Part shown: piece by piece, positions 43,997 to 52,220 of the stretch
How the letters are laid out: the number at the start of each line of letters is the position of its first letter
How positions within the stretch are numbered: position 1 is the first letter of the stretch
Assembly: GCF_000701685.1 (NCBI RefSeq)
Contig: NZ_JNJO01000003.1
Span: 124,001 to 188,000 of the forward strand
DNA from: Gemella sanguinis ATCC 700632
Lineage (GTDB): Bacteria; Bacillota; Bacilli; Staphylococcales; Gemellaceae
DNA: 64,000 bases
Direction of reading: 5' to 3'
Made by a program: the position numbers and the translations under genes
The notes under the pieces: model-generated
Databases searched by the model: none
Seen by the model: the letters and a program-made list of their open reading frames with translations, nothing else
What the model was told of the DNA's origin: nothing

Positions 43997-44839
43997 ATGT
44001 ATTTATTAAAGAAGAAACCTATATTAAACTGTTTTATAATTTTTGCTATATGCTTGATTGCAAGAATATTAGAATACTTCGTGATTAGAACAGATGAATC
44101 AATTTTATCTGAAAATTTTTTACATAAGGTATTTGGAATAATCTTATTATGGATAATTCTTTATTATGCTAAATTAAAGTGGAGAGACATCGGATTTAAT
44201 ACTAATGATGTATTTTCTGGTATTGTAAAAGGTCTGTTATTTGGGTTTATATGCTGTGTTTTTGCATATGCAATAGAAGGTCTTATCTTATACAATATGA
44301 ACCATAGTTTTAAATTATCGTTTTATGCAACTGGATTTTCTTTAAATAATGACATGAATCAGCAAACAGGTATAATTTTTATTTTTCTATGTATTATTTT
44401 TAATATAATCAATGTTTGGATGGAAGAAGGAATCTTTCGTGGTCTATTTACAAAGATATTAGAAGATATTTCTTACAATACGTCATTATTTTTAATAGCA
44501 TTTTTATTTGGAATTTGGCATTTAGTTATGCCTTTTAGAGATTTTATAGAAGGTAAATCATCAATATCAAATCTTTTAGTAATGGGAATTGGTTATGTGA
44601 TATTAGCAGGTATGATGAGTATAAAGTGGTCTTTATTGTATAGAATGACAGGATCATTATGGATTGGATTAGGAGACCATCTATTTAATAATGTTATTTC
44701 AAATTTACTTCATGTTGTTTCTAATAATGAAGTCGATAATATGCAGATAGTTAGAATACTAATATGGCAAATTTTATCATTTGTTATTGTCTTAATTATT
44801 TATAAAAAATGGAAAAGAGAGAAATTAATTAGTAATTAA
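43997..44839 (+). CDS. CPBP family intramembrane protease-like protein, 280 aa
   Basis: Eight or so membrane segments. The family motifs are present: W-M-E-E-G-I-F-R-G (about 141-149; E-E-x-x-x-R), G-I-W-H-L (F/W-x-x-H), and a third conserved polar helix with G-L-G-D-H. CPBP proteins include bacteriocin self-immunity and peptide-processing factors (for example SkkI, MroQ). No bacteriocin peptide is seen nearby. It is the second of three such genes, 31 bases after the first, so an operon is likely. Confidence 0.85.
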   Translation: MYLLKKKPILNCFIIFAICLIARILEYFVIRTDESILSENFLHKVFGIILLWIILYYAKLKWRDIGFNTNDVFSGIVKGLLFGFICCVFAYAIEGLILYNMNHSFKLSFYATGFSLNNDMNQQTGIIFIFLCIIFNIINVWMEEGIFRGLFTKILEDISYNTSLFLIAFLFGIWHLVMPFRDFIEGKSSISNLLVMGIGYVILAGMMSIKWSLLYRMTGSLWIGLGDHLFNNVISNLLHVVSNNEVDNMQIVRILIWQILSFVIVLIIYKKWKREKLISN

Positions 44840-44881
44840 ACTATATGTTAGAGAATTATAATATAAAGTTAGGAGGTAAGG

Positions 44882-45643
44882 ATGAATTCATTAAGAAGTA
44901 ATGCTCTTAAGTTATATTTGCTAGGTACTTTAGGTCAAATAACACTCGTGTGTCTTGTAGTTTTCTTTTTACGTCAAAGTGGAACTACCGTAGACTACAC
45001 AACAACTATTGGTATTGTAGCGATTATAGTTGGAGGGATATCATCAGCTCAATGGGGAACTATCGTAGCTATAAAATATAAGAAAATAGACTTTAAAACA
45101 GTCATATCAGATTTCTTTAGAGTGAAGCAAAGTTATAAAAATTATCTTTTAGCAATATTCTTCCTTTCTCTAAATTTTTTATATGTTTTATTTGGTGGGA
45201 ATGTAACTGTAACACTTTGGTATATTCCAATAATAATGTTTCTTAAGCATATAGCCTTTGGAGGTTTAGAAGAAATAGGCTGGAGATATTTATTTCAACC
45301 ATTATTACAAGAACGACTAAGTTATATTACCTCTACAGTATTAACATTTTTAGCTTGGGGAACTTGGCATTTTCTATTTTTCTATATAGATGGTTCCTTA
45401 GTACAGGTAAGTGTAATTCCATTTTTAGTAGGATTATTAACTAATAGTTTTTTATTATCGGCACTTTATAATAAAACAAATAGCCTTTGGATATGTGCAA
45501 TGACCCATTCCCTAATTAATGTTTGTTCACAACTATTTGAAGGTGGGAATACAAATGTATCATATCTTTGTAAAGTAGTAGTTATTGTATTAGCGATAAT
45601 ACTGTCAAATAACGCTATAGAAAGAAATAATAGAATAAAATAA
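44882..45643 (+). CDS. CPBP family intramembrane protease-like protein, 253 aa
   Basis: A multi-pass protein with G-G-L-E-E-I-G-W-R-Y (E-E-x-x-x-R type) near residue 133, then W-G-T-W-H-F and a final helix with C-A-M-T-H-S-L-I-N. These are the three conserved CPBP blocks. GGAGGTAAGG precedes the ATG. It is the third gene of the cluster, closed by a terminator. Confidence 0.87.
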   Translation: MNSLRSNALKLYLLGTLGQITLVCLVVFFLRQSGTTVDYTTTIGIVAIIVGGISSAQWGTIVAIKYKKIDFKTVISDFFRVKQSYKNYLLAIFFLSLNFLYVLFGGNVTVTLWYIPIIMFLKHIAFGGLEEIGWRYLFQPLLQERLSYITSTVLTFLAWGTWHFLFFYIDGSLVQVSVIPFLVGLLTNSFLLSALYNKTNSLWICAMTHSLINVCSQLFEGGNTNVSYLCKVVVIVLAIILSNNAIERNNRIK

Positions 45644-45646
45644 TTA

Positions 45647-45683
45647 AATCCACGAATCAAGATAGTTTGGTTCGTGGAATTAT
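45647..45683 (+). terminator. Terminator after the CPBP cluster
   Basis: An 8-bp stem TCCACGAA / TTCGTGGA with an inner CAA / TTG pairing, followed by ATTATTC. Confidence 0.75.
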
Positions 45684-45823
45684 TCTGAATCTAATATACT
45701 CTTTATCGTAATTCTATTTCCTTATTGTTCATATAAAGTAAATAGTTTATAATATTATTATTAGAATTTAATAATTTACAGTAATTATTTATATTTGAAT
45801 AACTTAAAATTAAGGAGAATAGT

Positions 45824-46354
45824 GTGGTTAATTTATATTATGCTTTAATAGCAATTAGCGTATTGTTATTATTATTTTGTATAAGGTCTATTGTGAAAAT
45901 TATAATAAATAAAGCAATTTGTGATTTGCCTAGTAATGAAAAAGAAACTACTTTTACAATAAGCGAATACGGGAAATATTCTATATGGTTAAAGGTAAAT
46001 TACTCTATTAGGTTAATAAGTACGATTTTTGGTAAAACAAAAACTAGAGATTTAGGAATAAGTGTAATGAATCGATATACTGGAGAAAAATTACTTCTAA
46101 ATGAAAGTAATATTCAAACAACAGTATCAGGCTTAAGAAGTCACAGAGAAGAGCGATATTTATTTGAGGCTCCGGCTGGAGAGTATATTATCTCTTATGG
46201 ATGTGATGAAAGAGTCCGAGAACCATTAGATATATCTATTCAAGTACGTAAATATAACTCACCGTTTAAAATGGTTTTAGCGATATTTGGGATTATACTT
46301 AGTTTACTTATAATAATCACTATGTTTATAATGCTGCTTAGATACTTTGGTTAA
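45824..46354 (+). CDS. Unknown membrane-anchored protein, 176 aa
   Basis: There is one membrane helix at each end (about 5-28 and 148-172), with a mostly beta-type region of 115 residues between them that contains no cysteine pair or catalytic motif. I do not recognise the family. The start is GTG at 45824, 6 bases after AAGGAG. It stands alone between a terminator and the hydrolase gene. Confidence 0.65.
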   Translation: MVNLYYALIAISVLLLLFCIRSIVKIIINKAICDLPSNEKETTFTISEYGKYSIWLKVNYSIRLISTIFGKTKTRDLGISVMNRYTGEKLLLNESNIQTTVSGLRSHREERYLFEAPAGEYIISYGCDERVREPLDISIQVRKYNSPFKMVLAIFGIILSLLIIITMFIMLLRYFG

Positions 46355-46448
46355 AAATTAAAGGTCTATAATATATGAGTTTAAATAAGTATATAAAAAA
46401 TATTGAGTGTATATTTATCTTAATATCTTAAGGAGATGAAGGTAGTTA

Positions 46449-47180
46449 ATGAATCAAAAAACAAAAACATTTTTTATAGGTGGATTAGGTAGTAACTTTT
46501 ATCACGCTAAAGATTTCATTGAAGAGCTTGATGAAAAAGTAGCATTTCTAAATCCGTATATAGAAAATTTAAAAAATGAGGAAGATTTACAAAACTGGTT
46601 TGAAAATGAAATAAAAGATTTTGAAGAGGTTTATTTAATTGGTCATTCACTTGGTGGGGATTTAGCTCGTTATCTAGCATCACAGTTTTCGCAAGTAACT
46701 AAACTTGTTTTATTAGATGGAGGTTATTTAAATCTAGACAAAATTATGCCTTTAGAAGATGAGTTAGCAGATACCAAAGGATATTTTAAACAACAAGTTT
46801 TTCATGATATAGAAGAAGTCATAGCTAGCGAAAAATCTCAGTCTAGTTATTGGTCAAAAAATCTAGAAGAAGCGGTAAGGAATTCATATCGATATAATAG
46901 TAAAACAAAAGAATTTGAGTTAAATTTAGATCTGGAGAAGATACTTAATTTACTTAGATTAAGACGAGTAATAAAACCTTTTGAAACAAATATAGATTCA
47001 AAAGATGTATTATTTATCGCACCGATTTATCAAGAAGAACCGGAGTGGAGAAAAGAAGAACTTAGTCAACTACCATTAAATTTTAATATTACAATGTTAG
47101 AAGATTGTGGCCATGAGCTTTATACACAGAAACCAAGAGGAATAGCAATAATAATTAACGATTGGATTAATAAGAAATAA
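46449..47180 (+). CDS. Alpha/beta hydrolase, 243 aa
   Basis: The nucleophile elbow G-H-S-L-G-G-D lies near residue 65, preceded by E-E-V-Y-L-I, and a likely catalytic histidine sits in D-C-G-H-E-L near residue 217. The start F-I-G-G-L-G-S-N-F-Y-H-A fits the oxyanion region of RBBP9/YdeN-like or thioesterase-like small hydrolases. The substrate is unknown. AAGGAGATGAAGG precedes the ATG. Confidence 0.82.
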   Translation: MNQKTKTFFIGGLGSNFYHAKDFIEELDEKVAFLNPYIENLKNEEDLQNWFENEIKDFEEVYLIGHSLGGDLARYLASQFSQVTKLVLLDGGYLNLDKIMPLEDELADTKGYFKQQVFHDIEEVIASEKSQSSYWSKNLEEAVRNSYRYNSKTKEFELNLDLEKILNLLRLRRVIKPFETNIDSKDVLFIAPIYQEEPEWRKEELSQLPLNFNITMLEDCGHELYTQKPRGIAIIINDWINKK

Positions 47181-47221
47181 GGTTTATAATTAGAAAAAAA
47201 GTACAGATAGGAGAAATTGAT

Positions 47222-47608
47222 ATGCTTTTACTAGGTGTAGAGAAAGAAAATGGATGGTTATTTGCCGAATATAGATTAACTTATAGAGTAGGTTGGGAAC
47301 ATATTTGCAAAGGTGTTAAATTAGCTTACGATTATTATGATAATGTAGAAGTTCTTGTTGATGATAAAATAGTAAATATAAACTCTAAAGAACAAGTTAT
47401 GGAATTAGAAGAAGCTGGAAAGATGACGATACGTGGTATTTCTAAAATAATAGGTGTGCCATTGATGATAACTTTCTATAATCAACTCCAAGTAGTTAGA
47501 TGCTCAGTAGGTTGTGTTACGGAGGAATTTCAAGTAGCTGATTATGAAAAATTTAATAAGTCATTGGCTCAATATATGGATAGTCTAGAGATAGCTATGT
47601 TTAGATAA
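47222..47608 (+). CDS. Unknown protein, 128 aa
   Basis: I do not recognise this small soluble protein. It starts M-L-L-L-G-V-E-K-E-N-G-W-L-F-A-E-Y and has a later V-R-C-S-V-G-C-V segment. There are no membrane helices. AGGAGAAA precedes the ATG. It lies 41 bases after the hydrolase gene and ahead of a strong terminator, so the two probably form an operon. Confidence 0.6.
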   Translation: MLLLGVEKENGWLFAEYRLTYRVGWEHICKGVKLAYDYYDNVEVLVDDKIVNINSKEQVMELEEAGKMTIRGISKIIGVPLMITFYNQLQVVRCSVGCVTEEFQVADYEKFNKSLAQYMDSLEIAMFR

Positions 47609-47638
47609 GAAAGACTTTTATTTTGAAAGTCTTTTTTA
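47609..47638 (+). terminator. Terminator
   Basis: An 8-bp stem AAGACTTT / AAAGTCTT followed by TTTTTA. Confidence 0.9.
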
Positions 47639-47786
47639 TTATATATTCTTTAGATAAATAATTGTATATTGAATATAAATATGATAACATTGTTATATGC
47701 TAGAGTAGTATAAAGTACTCTCATTATCCCTAATTATGGGATTATATATTATAATTTATAGCTTAAATAATATTGAAAGGAAGAAA

Positions 47787-48527
47787 ATGAAAAATTTAAA
47801 ATTTGATGGAACGCAGTTAAAATATATAGCTATAATTGCTATGACGATAGACCATTTAGCATGGTTATTATATCCTGGTTTAGTTAAAGAACCAATACCA
47901 GTACTTATGCATATAGTAGGACGCTTGACAGCACCAATTATGTGGTATTTTATCGCAGAAGGATGTTATTATACTAAAGATATTAAAAAATATTTCTTAA
48001 GACTTATGAGTTTTGCTGTTGTCAGCCACTTTGCATTTTGTTTTGGTTTAGGTATACCGTTTAATATTATGACAGGAAGTATATTTAATAAAACGAGTGT
48101 TTTATTCCCATTAGCGATGGCGGTATTATTAATTGCTATCTTTAGAAGTGAAAAGATAAGCAATACATTAAAGATTTTAGCAATTGTTGTTTTCTGTTTA
48201 TTAACATTTGTAGCGGATTGGTCTACAATCGCTCTTATGATGCCATTCTTTTTATATAATCATAGAGGTAATAAAAAACAACAAATGCTTGACTATGTTA
48301 TCTGGATAAGTGTTTATGCAGCTATTTATATTATCTTTATAGATGTATTTTATGGAGTATTGCAGTTTGCAACTTTATTCTCATTACCACTATTAATGAG
48401 ATATGATGGTACTAGAGGTAAGCATATTGGTTCTAAATGGTTCTTCTACTATTATTATCCAATACATTTGGCAATTATAGGTATTTTTAGAATCATTTTA
48501 TATGGAAATATTCCATTGGTATTTTAA
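47787..48527 (+). CDS. TraX family membrane protein, 246 aa
   Basis: A multi-pass protein with the TraX-family start L-K-Y-I-A-I-I-A-M-T-I-D-H-L-A-W and G-R-L-T-A-P-I-M-W-Y-F-I-A-E-G near residues 48-62. It ends with Y-Y-Y-Y-P-I-H-L-A-I. The family is named after the F-plasmid pilin acetylase and resembles membrane acyltransferases. Chromosomal Gram-positive members have no settled substrate. An in-frame ATG at 47736 has no Shine-Dalgarno, while GAAAGGAAG favours 47787. Confidence 0.9.
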   Translation: MKNLKFDGTQLKYIAIIAMTIDHLAWLLYPGLVKEPIPVLMHIVGRLTAPIMWYFIAEGCYYTKDIKKYFLRLMSFAVVSHFAFCFGLGIPFNIMTGSIFNKTSVLFPLAMAVLLIAIFRSEKISNTLKILAIVVFCLLTFVADWSTIALMMPFFLYNHRGNKKQQMLDYVIWISVYAAIYIIFIDVFYGVLQFATLFSLPLLMRYDGTRGKHIGSKWFFYYYYPIHLAIIGIFRIILYGNIPLVF

Positions 48528-48544
48528 AATTTATAATATTTGAG

Positions 48545-48576
48545 AAAGAAGTACTTTTAAAAGGTGCTTCTTTTTA
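48545..48576 (+). terminator. Terminator
   Basis: A long stem AAGAAGTAC...GGTGCTTCTT (12 pairs with G-T pairs) followed by TTTT. Confidence 0.85.
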
Positions 48577-48631
48577 ATAATAAAATATTATGCATTATTT
48601 TAAATTATAATTTTTAGATTATAAAGATATA

Positions 48632-48640
48632 TGTTATAAT
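48632..48640 (+). promoter_or_regulatory. Extended -10 promoter of lipoprotein gene 1
   Basis: TGtTATAAT ending 45 bases before the start codon. The same layout precedes lipoprotein gene 2. Confidence 0.55.
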
Positions 48641-48684
48641 TATATTAATAATATAATATAATAGTTGATTTTGGAGGTAACTGT

Positions 48685-49620
48685 ATGAAGAAAAATTTTT
48701 TGAAGATATCAGCAGCAATTCTGTTATCGATTAGTTTAGTTGGATGTGGGGCTAAACAGTCAACAGAAAATAAACAGACTGAACAAAAGGCTGCGACTCT
48801 AGAAGGACCAGGAAAAAATTTTGACTGGGATGCTAAAGTTGCACCAGTTGGGAAAAAGCGTACTTATACTGAAGAAAATTCTGGAAAAAGTTTTACTGCA
48901 GATCTTACTAAATTAGAAACAGCACAGAGTAAATTAGAAGAAAAGCGTAAGTCTATTACAGATAAAAAAGTTCAAGAAGCACTTAAAGTAGTTGACGCAT
49001 TTTATGTTAATCAACAAAATATAGATGTTGTTGTAAAAGCTGCAGGTTTTAATAATCAAAAAGAAATGTATACAAAACTTTATGACGATTATACTAAAGA
49101 ATTAGGAGTACCTGATAATGAAACTAATTTCAAATTTCAGGATGTTAATTATAATATGAAAGAGTACGGCCCTATGAGCTTCAAAATAAACGGGAACGCA
49201 TATGGGAAAGCTGGAGCATATGATTTAGAAGACTATAAAGTTGAAGGTAATACTGTCTATTTATCTTTAAAAGTACCAACAGTTGATACATATCAATATA
49301 TTGCACTAGCTTCTTATAAATCAAACTATAACTCATATTTCGAACCACTAGCTGAGATAACTAATACAAGTGATAATAAGTTTCAACGCTTGTATGCAAA
49401 AACGATTTTTTATTTAGGGGCTGTTGATTTTAGAGGTGATGGCTATGTGGATTTACAAGGTATGGATTATCTTGCAAGAGCTAAACAATATCTTGCTATT
49501 CAAGTAGACGATTCTGGTAAAGTCACAATAGATAATGATAATTTAACGAACTTATTACGTATTAATATGGCTGCATCAAATGAAAAAAATGCTGCTAAAT
49601 TTGGTGCTGTTGATAAATAA
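48685..49620 (+). CDS. Lipoprotein, tandem paralogue 1, 311 aa
   Basis: A lipid-anchored surface protein with signal peptide M-K-K-N-F-L-K-I-S-A-A-I-L-L and lipobox L-V-G-C (C21). After a polar linker comes E-G-P-G-K-N-F-D-W-D-A-K, then a mixed domain including T-D-K-K-V-Q-E-A-L-K-V-V-D and D-F-R-G-D-G-Y-V-D-L. I do not recognise the family and see no enzyme motif. It has a close tandem copy downstream. TTTGGAGG precedes the ATG. Confidence 0.85.
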   Translation: MKKNFLKISAAILLSISLVGCGAKQSTENKQTEQKAATLEGPGKNFDWDAKVAPVGKKRTYTEENSGKSFTADLTKLETAQSKLEEKRKSITDKKVQEALKVVDAFYVNQQNIDVVVKAAGFNNQKEMYTKLYDDYTKELGVPDNETNFKFQDVNYNMKEYGPMSFKINGNAYGKAGAYDLEDYKVEGNTVYLSLKVPTVDTYQYIALASYKSNYNSYFEPLAEITNTSDNKFQRLYAKTIFYLGAVDFRGDGYVDLQGMDYLARAKQYLAIQVDDSGKVTIDNDNLTNLLRINMAASNEKNAAKFGAVDK

Positions 49621-49625
49621 TAGAG

Positions 49626-49664
49626 AAACACTGTGTTAAGATATTTCTTAATACAGTGTTTTTT
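49626..49664 (+). terminator. Terminator between the lipoprotein genes
   Basis: AAACACTGTGTTAAG pairs with CTTAATACAGTGTTT (one mismatch), followed by TTTTTT. Confidence 0.92.
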
Positions 49665-49727
49665 AATCATTAATTAGAATAGCATAAATAAAATATAAAA
49701 ATATCTTTTTTTGTTTATTAATATATA

Positions 49728-49736
49728 TGCTATAAT
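49728..49736 (+). promoter_or_regulatory. Extended -10 promoter of lipoprotein gene 2
   Basis: TGcTATAAT ending 40 bases before the start. The following TAGTTGATTTTGGAGGTAAC is identical to the sequence before gene 1. Confidence 0.55.
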
Positions 49737-49775
49737 TATCTTGATATTAGTATAGTTGATTTTGGAGGTAACTGT

Positions 49776-50750
49776 GTGAAAAATGTATTTAAGATTTCAG
49801 CATCAATTTTGTTATGTATTAGTTTAGCAGGATGTGGTGCTAAACAGTCATTAGAAAATAATGAACCTGAACAGAAATATGAAGATATAGAAGGACCAGG
49901 TAAAGATTTTGATTGGAATGCTAAAGTCTCACCTTTCGATACAAAACAAACTTATGAAGAAAAATCTGGAGAGGAGAACACTAGTAAATCTGCTGCGGTA
50001 CTTTCAACCCAGAATGTATTAGAATCTAGAGGGAAAAAGATAACTGATAAAAAGGTTCAAGAAGCACTTAAAGTAGTTGATTCTTTTTATGTGAATCAAG
50101 AAAACATAGATATTCTTGTTAAAGCAGCTGGGTATAATAATCAACATGATATGTATAAAAAAGCTTGGGAGGAGCTAAAAAAAACATATACAGTGTTAAA
50201 TAAAGATGTTAATTTTAAATATCAAGATATTAACTATAATATGAACGAATATGGACCAATGGCACTAAAAGTTAATAACAATGCTTATGGAAAAACTAGA
50301 TGGTATACTTTAAATGATTACATAGTTAATAATAATAAAGTTTATTTATCAATTTCAGTACCAAATATTGATTCGTATCAGTATTATTTAAAGGCTTCTA
50401 AGAAATCAAATTATAAATCTTTTATTGAGCCATTAATAGAAATAAATAAAACAAGTGATAGTGCGGCAAATCGAATATATGCAAAATTAATTTTTTATCT
50501 AGCAACAGTAGATTTTAAAGGAGATGGTTATGTTGATTTAATTGGAAATAATACTGATCTAAATCTTCGAAATAATACTGACCTATATCTTGTAATAAGA
50601 GTAGATGATTCTGGAAATGCAGAAATAGACACTGAGAATTTATTAAATTTACTGCGTATAGATATAGGTGTTGTAAACGAAAATAACAGAGAAAAATTAA
50701 GTGAGTTAAAATTTAAAATAGAAAATTCTGAACAAAATTCACAACAATAA
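49776..50750 (+). CDS. Lipoprotein, tandem paralogue 2, 324 aa
   Basis: A paralogue of the preceding gene, with signal peptide and lipobox L-A-G-C (C20), and the same E-G-P-G-K-D-F-D-W-N-A-K, K-K-V-Q-E-A-L-K-V-V-D-S-F-Y-V-N-Q and D-F-K-G-D-G-Y-V-D-L blocks. The start codon is GTG instead of ATG, at the same distance from an identical Shine-Dalgarno region. Expression may thus be lower. The C-terminal tail is longer and polar. The function is unknown. Confidence 0.85.
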   Translation: MKNVFKISASILLCISLAGCGAKQSLENNEPEQKYEDIEGPGKDFDWNAKVSPFDTKQTYEEKSGEENTSKSAAVLSTQNVLESRGKKITDKKVQEALKVVDSFYVNQENIDILVKAAGYNNQHDMYKKAWEELKKTYTVLNKDVNFKYQDINYNMNEYGPMALKVNNNAYGKTRWYTLNDYIVNNNKVYLSISVPNIDSYQYYLKASKKSNYKSFIEPLIEINKTSDSAANRIYAKLIFYLATVDFKGDGYVDLIGNNTDLNLRNNTDLYLVIRVDDSGNAEIDTENLLNLLRIDIGVVNENNREKLSELKFKIENSEQNSQQ

Positions 50751-50848
50751 GAAGTTTTATAAATTAATTAGTAATTATAATAGTTGGTAAAGCTTTGAAA
50801 AAAATAATACAATACTAATAAGTTAAAAAGTGTTTAAGAAAGGTGAAT

Positions 50849-51253
50849 ATGGATATAAAAAAAGAAAAAGTTCTTTGTCAAAAGCAATGGGCAAAAAATA
50901 AATATTTAGTTTTAAGCCATTCAAGTAAAATATATTTAGAAATTAGAACATACTTAAAACAAGAAGAGGTATCTTTAGAAAAAGTAAATGAGCTTATAAA
51001 ACAAGCAATTAATTTGCCAGAGGATAAAGGTCAAGTTACTAATGCCTTACATCATGTCTGGGGATACTTTAAAAAGTTTACTACAAAAGAAGAAAAAGAT
51101 AATTTTTTTGAAATGATTGAAGATTATCATATAAATAAAACTACAAAAGAAGATTTGATAGAAGAAGTGAAAAAACTACTGGAAAAATATCCAAACAAGT
51201 ATTTAGAACAGTCTACTTTTATCAATGGAGGAAAAGATGAGACTTTGGCATGA
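50849..51253 (+). CDS. DUF1722 (YbgA-like) protein, 134 aa
   Basis: A small helical protein. W-A-K-N-K-Y-L-V-L-S-H-S-S-K-I-Y at the start and A-L-H-H-V-W-G-Y-F-K-K in the middle (usually L-x-H-x-x-G-Y-F-K-K) are family marks of DUF1722, found alone or fused to DUF523 or photolyases. The activity is unknown. In-frame GTG at 50843 overlaps the ribosome-binding site, so the ATG at 50849 is preferred. It overlaps the next gene by 17 bases, indicating coupling to a DNA-repair protein. Confidence 0.85.
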   Translation: MDIKKEKVLCQKQWAKNKYLVLSHSSKIYLEIRTYLKQEEVSLEKVNELIKQAINLPEDKGQVTNALHHVWGYFKKFTTKEEKDNFFEMIEDYHINKTTKEDLIEEVKKLLEKYPNKYLEQSTFINGGKDETLA

Positions 51254-51599
51254 AGAACTAATATCAAAACTACCTAGACAACAGCTTTTAGGACAACATA
51301 GAGAATGTTGTGCTCTCCGAGGAAATGGCTGGGGAAAGAGGCATGCAACTGTTAATTATGTATTTGAGTATGAACCATATTTATTGTTTAAATACCATGA
51401 ATTAATTATGCAAGAAATGGAAAATAGAGGATATAATGTCACTAAAGAATGGTTTGATAAAAACTATCGAGGAAAAATTTGTAGCCCTCATAAAAATTTA
51501 AAAGAAGTAAATATAAAATCACCTATATATAAAGAACATAATAAGGAATATTATAAAGAGTGCATTGAAAATTTAGCTCAAAAAGATATTTTTCTTTAG
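51237..51599 (+). CDS. Pyrimidine-dimer DNA glycosylase-like protein (TIGR02328 type)
   Basis: 120 residues starting M-R-L-W-H-E-E-L-I-S-K-L-P-R-Q-Q-L-L-G-Q-H-R and continuing C-C-A-L-R-G-N-G-W-G. I recall this pattern for the TIGR02328/DenV-like family, small glycosylases that act on UV-induced pyrimidine dimers. The GGAGG at 51227-51231 fixes the ATG at 51237 rather than the frame's earlier codon at 51225. It is coupled to the DUF1722 gene. A photolyase-like repair context for DUF1722 fits this pairing. Confidence 0.8.
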   Translation: MRLWHEELISKLPRQQLLGQHRECCALRGNGWGKRHATVNYVFEYEPYLLFKYHELIMQEMENRGYNVTKEWFDKNYRGKICSPHKNLKEVNIKSPIYKEHNKEYYKECIENLAQKDIFL

Positions 51600-51666
51600 G
51601 ATGACAAAAGTGATAGAAATAATTTTTATAAAGAATTATTTCTATTTTTTTATGAGGTTAAAAATA

Positions 51667-51695
51667 TTGACAGAAACTAGAAATAAGAGTAGTAT
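51667..51695 (+). promoter_or_regulatory. Promoter of the MarR-type gene
   Basis: TTGACA (51667-51672), 17 bases, then TAGTAT (51690-51695). Confidence 0.55.
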
Positions 51696-51714
51696 AAAGA
51701 TAGTTAAAAAGTAC

Positions 51715-51730
51715 TTGCTTGCGCAAGCAA
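51715..51730. promoter_or_regulatory. MarR operator candidate 1
   Basis: TTGCTTGCGCAAGCAA is a perfect 16-bp palindrome between the promoter and the MarR start codon. Confidence 0.7.
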
Positions 51731-51745
51731 TAAAGGTGGTGCGAT

Positions 51746-52126
51746 ATGAATAAAGATGAATTAGTTAGTAAATGGCTATCTTTTCATAGTGCAATGAAAT
51801 ATATTAGTAATGAGTTGGAGGAAGCTTTAAGTAAAGGAGATCATCCTATTACTTTAAATGAATATTATAGTTTGCATTATTTAAATGAAACGGAAGGAAA
51901 TATTCTTAGAATGACAGATTTAAGTGAGAAGATTTCACTTAGTTTAAGTGCTACATCTAGAATGTTAGCAAAATTTGAGAATGCTTGTGGAGTTATTGAG
52001 AGATTTTCTTCAGCTGAAGATAAAAGAGGGGTTTGTATAAGATTAACTCCGTCCGGGAAGGAATACTTAGAACGTGCTACTAATACTGTGGCTGAAATAT
52101 TAGAAAAAAACTGTGATAGAATTTAA
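51746..52126 (+). CDS. MarR family transcriptional regulator, 126 aa
   Basis: A winged-helix regulator with recognition helix region L-S-L-S-A-T-S-R-M-L-A-K-F-E and wing S-S-A-E-D-K-R-G-V-C-I-R-L-T, typical of MarR proteins (D-x-R-G/x). A single cysteine in E-N-A-C-G and another near the C-terminus could allow redox sensing, as in OhrR/YodB relatives. Matching palindromes before it and before the next gene suggest that it represses both itself and the flavin-dependent oxidoreductase. AGGTGG precedes the ATG. Confidence 0.88.
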   Translation: MNKDELVSKWLSFHSAMKYISNELEEALSKGDHPITLNEYYSLHYLNETEGNILRMTDLSEKISLSLSATSRMLAKFENACGVIERFSSAEDKRGVCIRLTPSGKEYLERATNTVAEILEKNCDRI

Positions 52127-52163
52127 AATCAAAGTTAATAGTTTTGATTTCTATTTTGAGAAT

Positions 52164-52183
52164 TTGCTTATTTATACAAGCAA
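52164..52183. promoter_or_regulatory. MarR operator candidate 2
   Basis: TTGCTT-N8-AAGCAA repeats the arms of the palindrome at 51715 in the gap before the oxidoreductase gene. Confidence 0.5.
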
Positions 52184-52220
52184 ACAATTTATAAAAAATA
52201 ATAAAGGTAGGTTGAATAAT

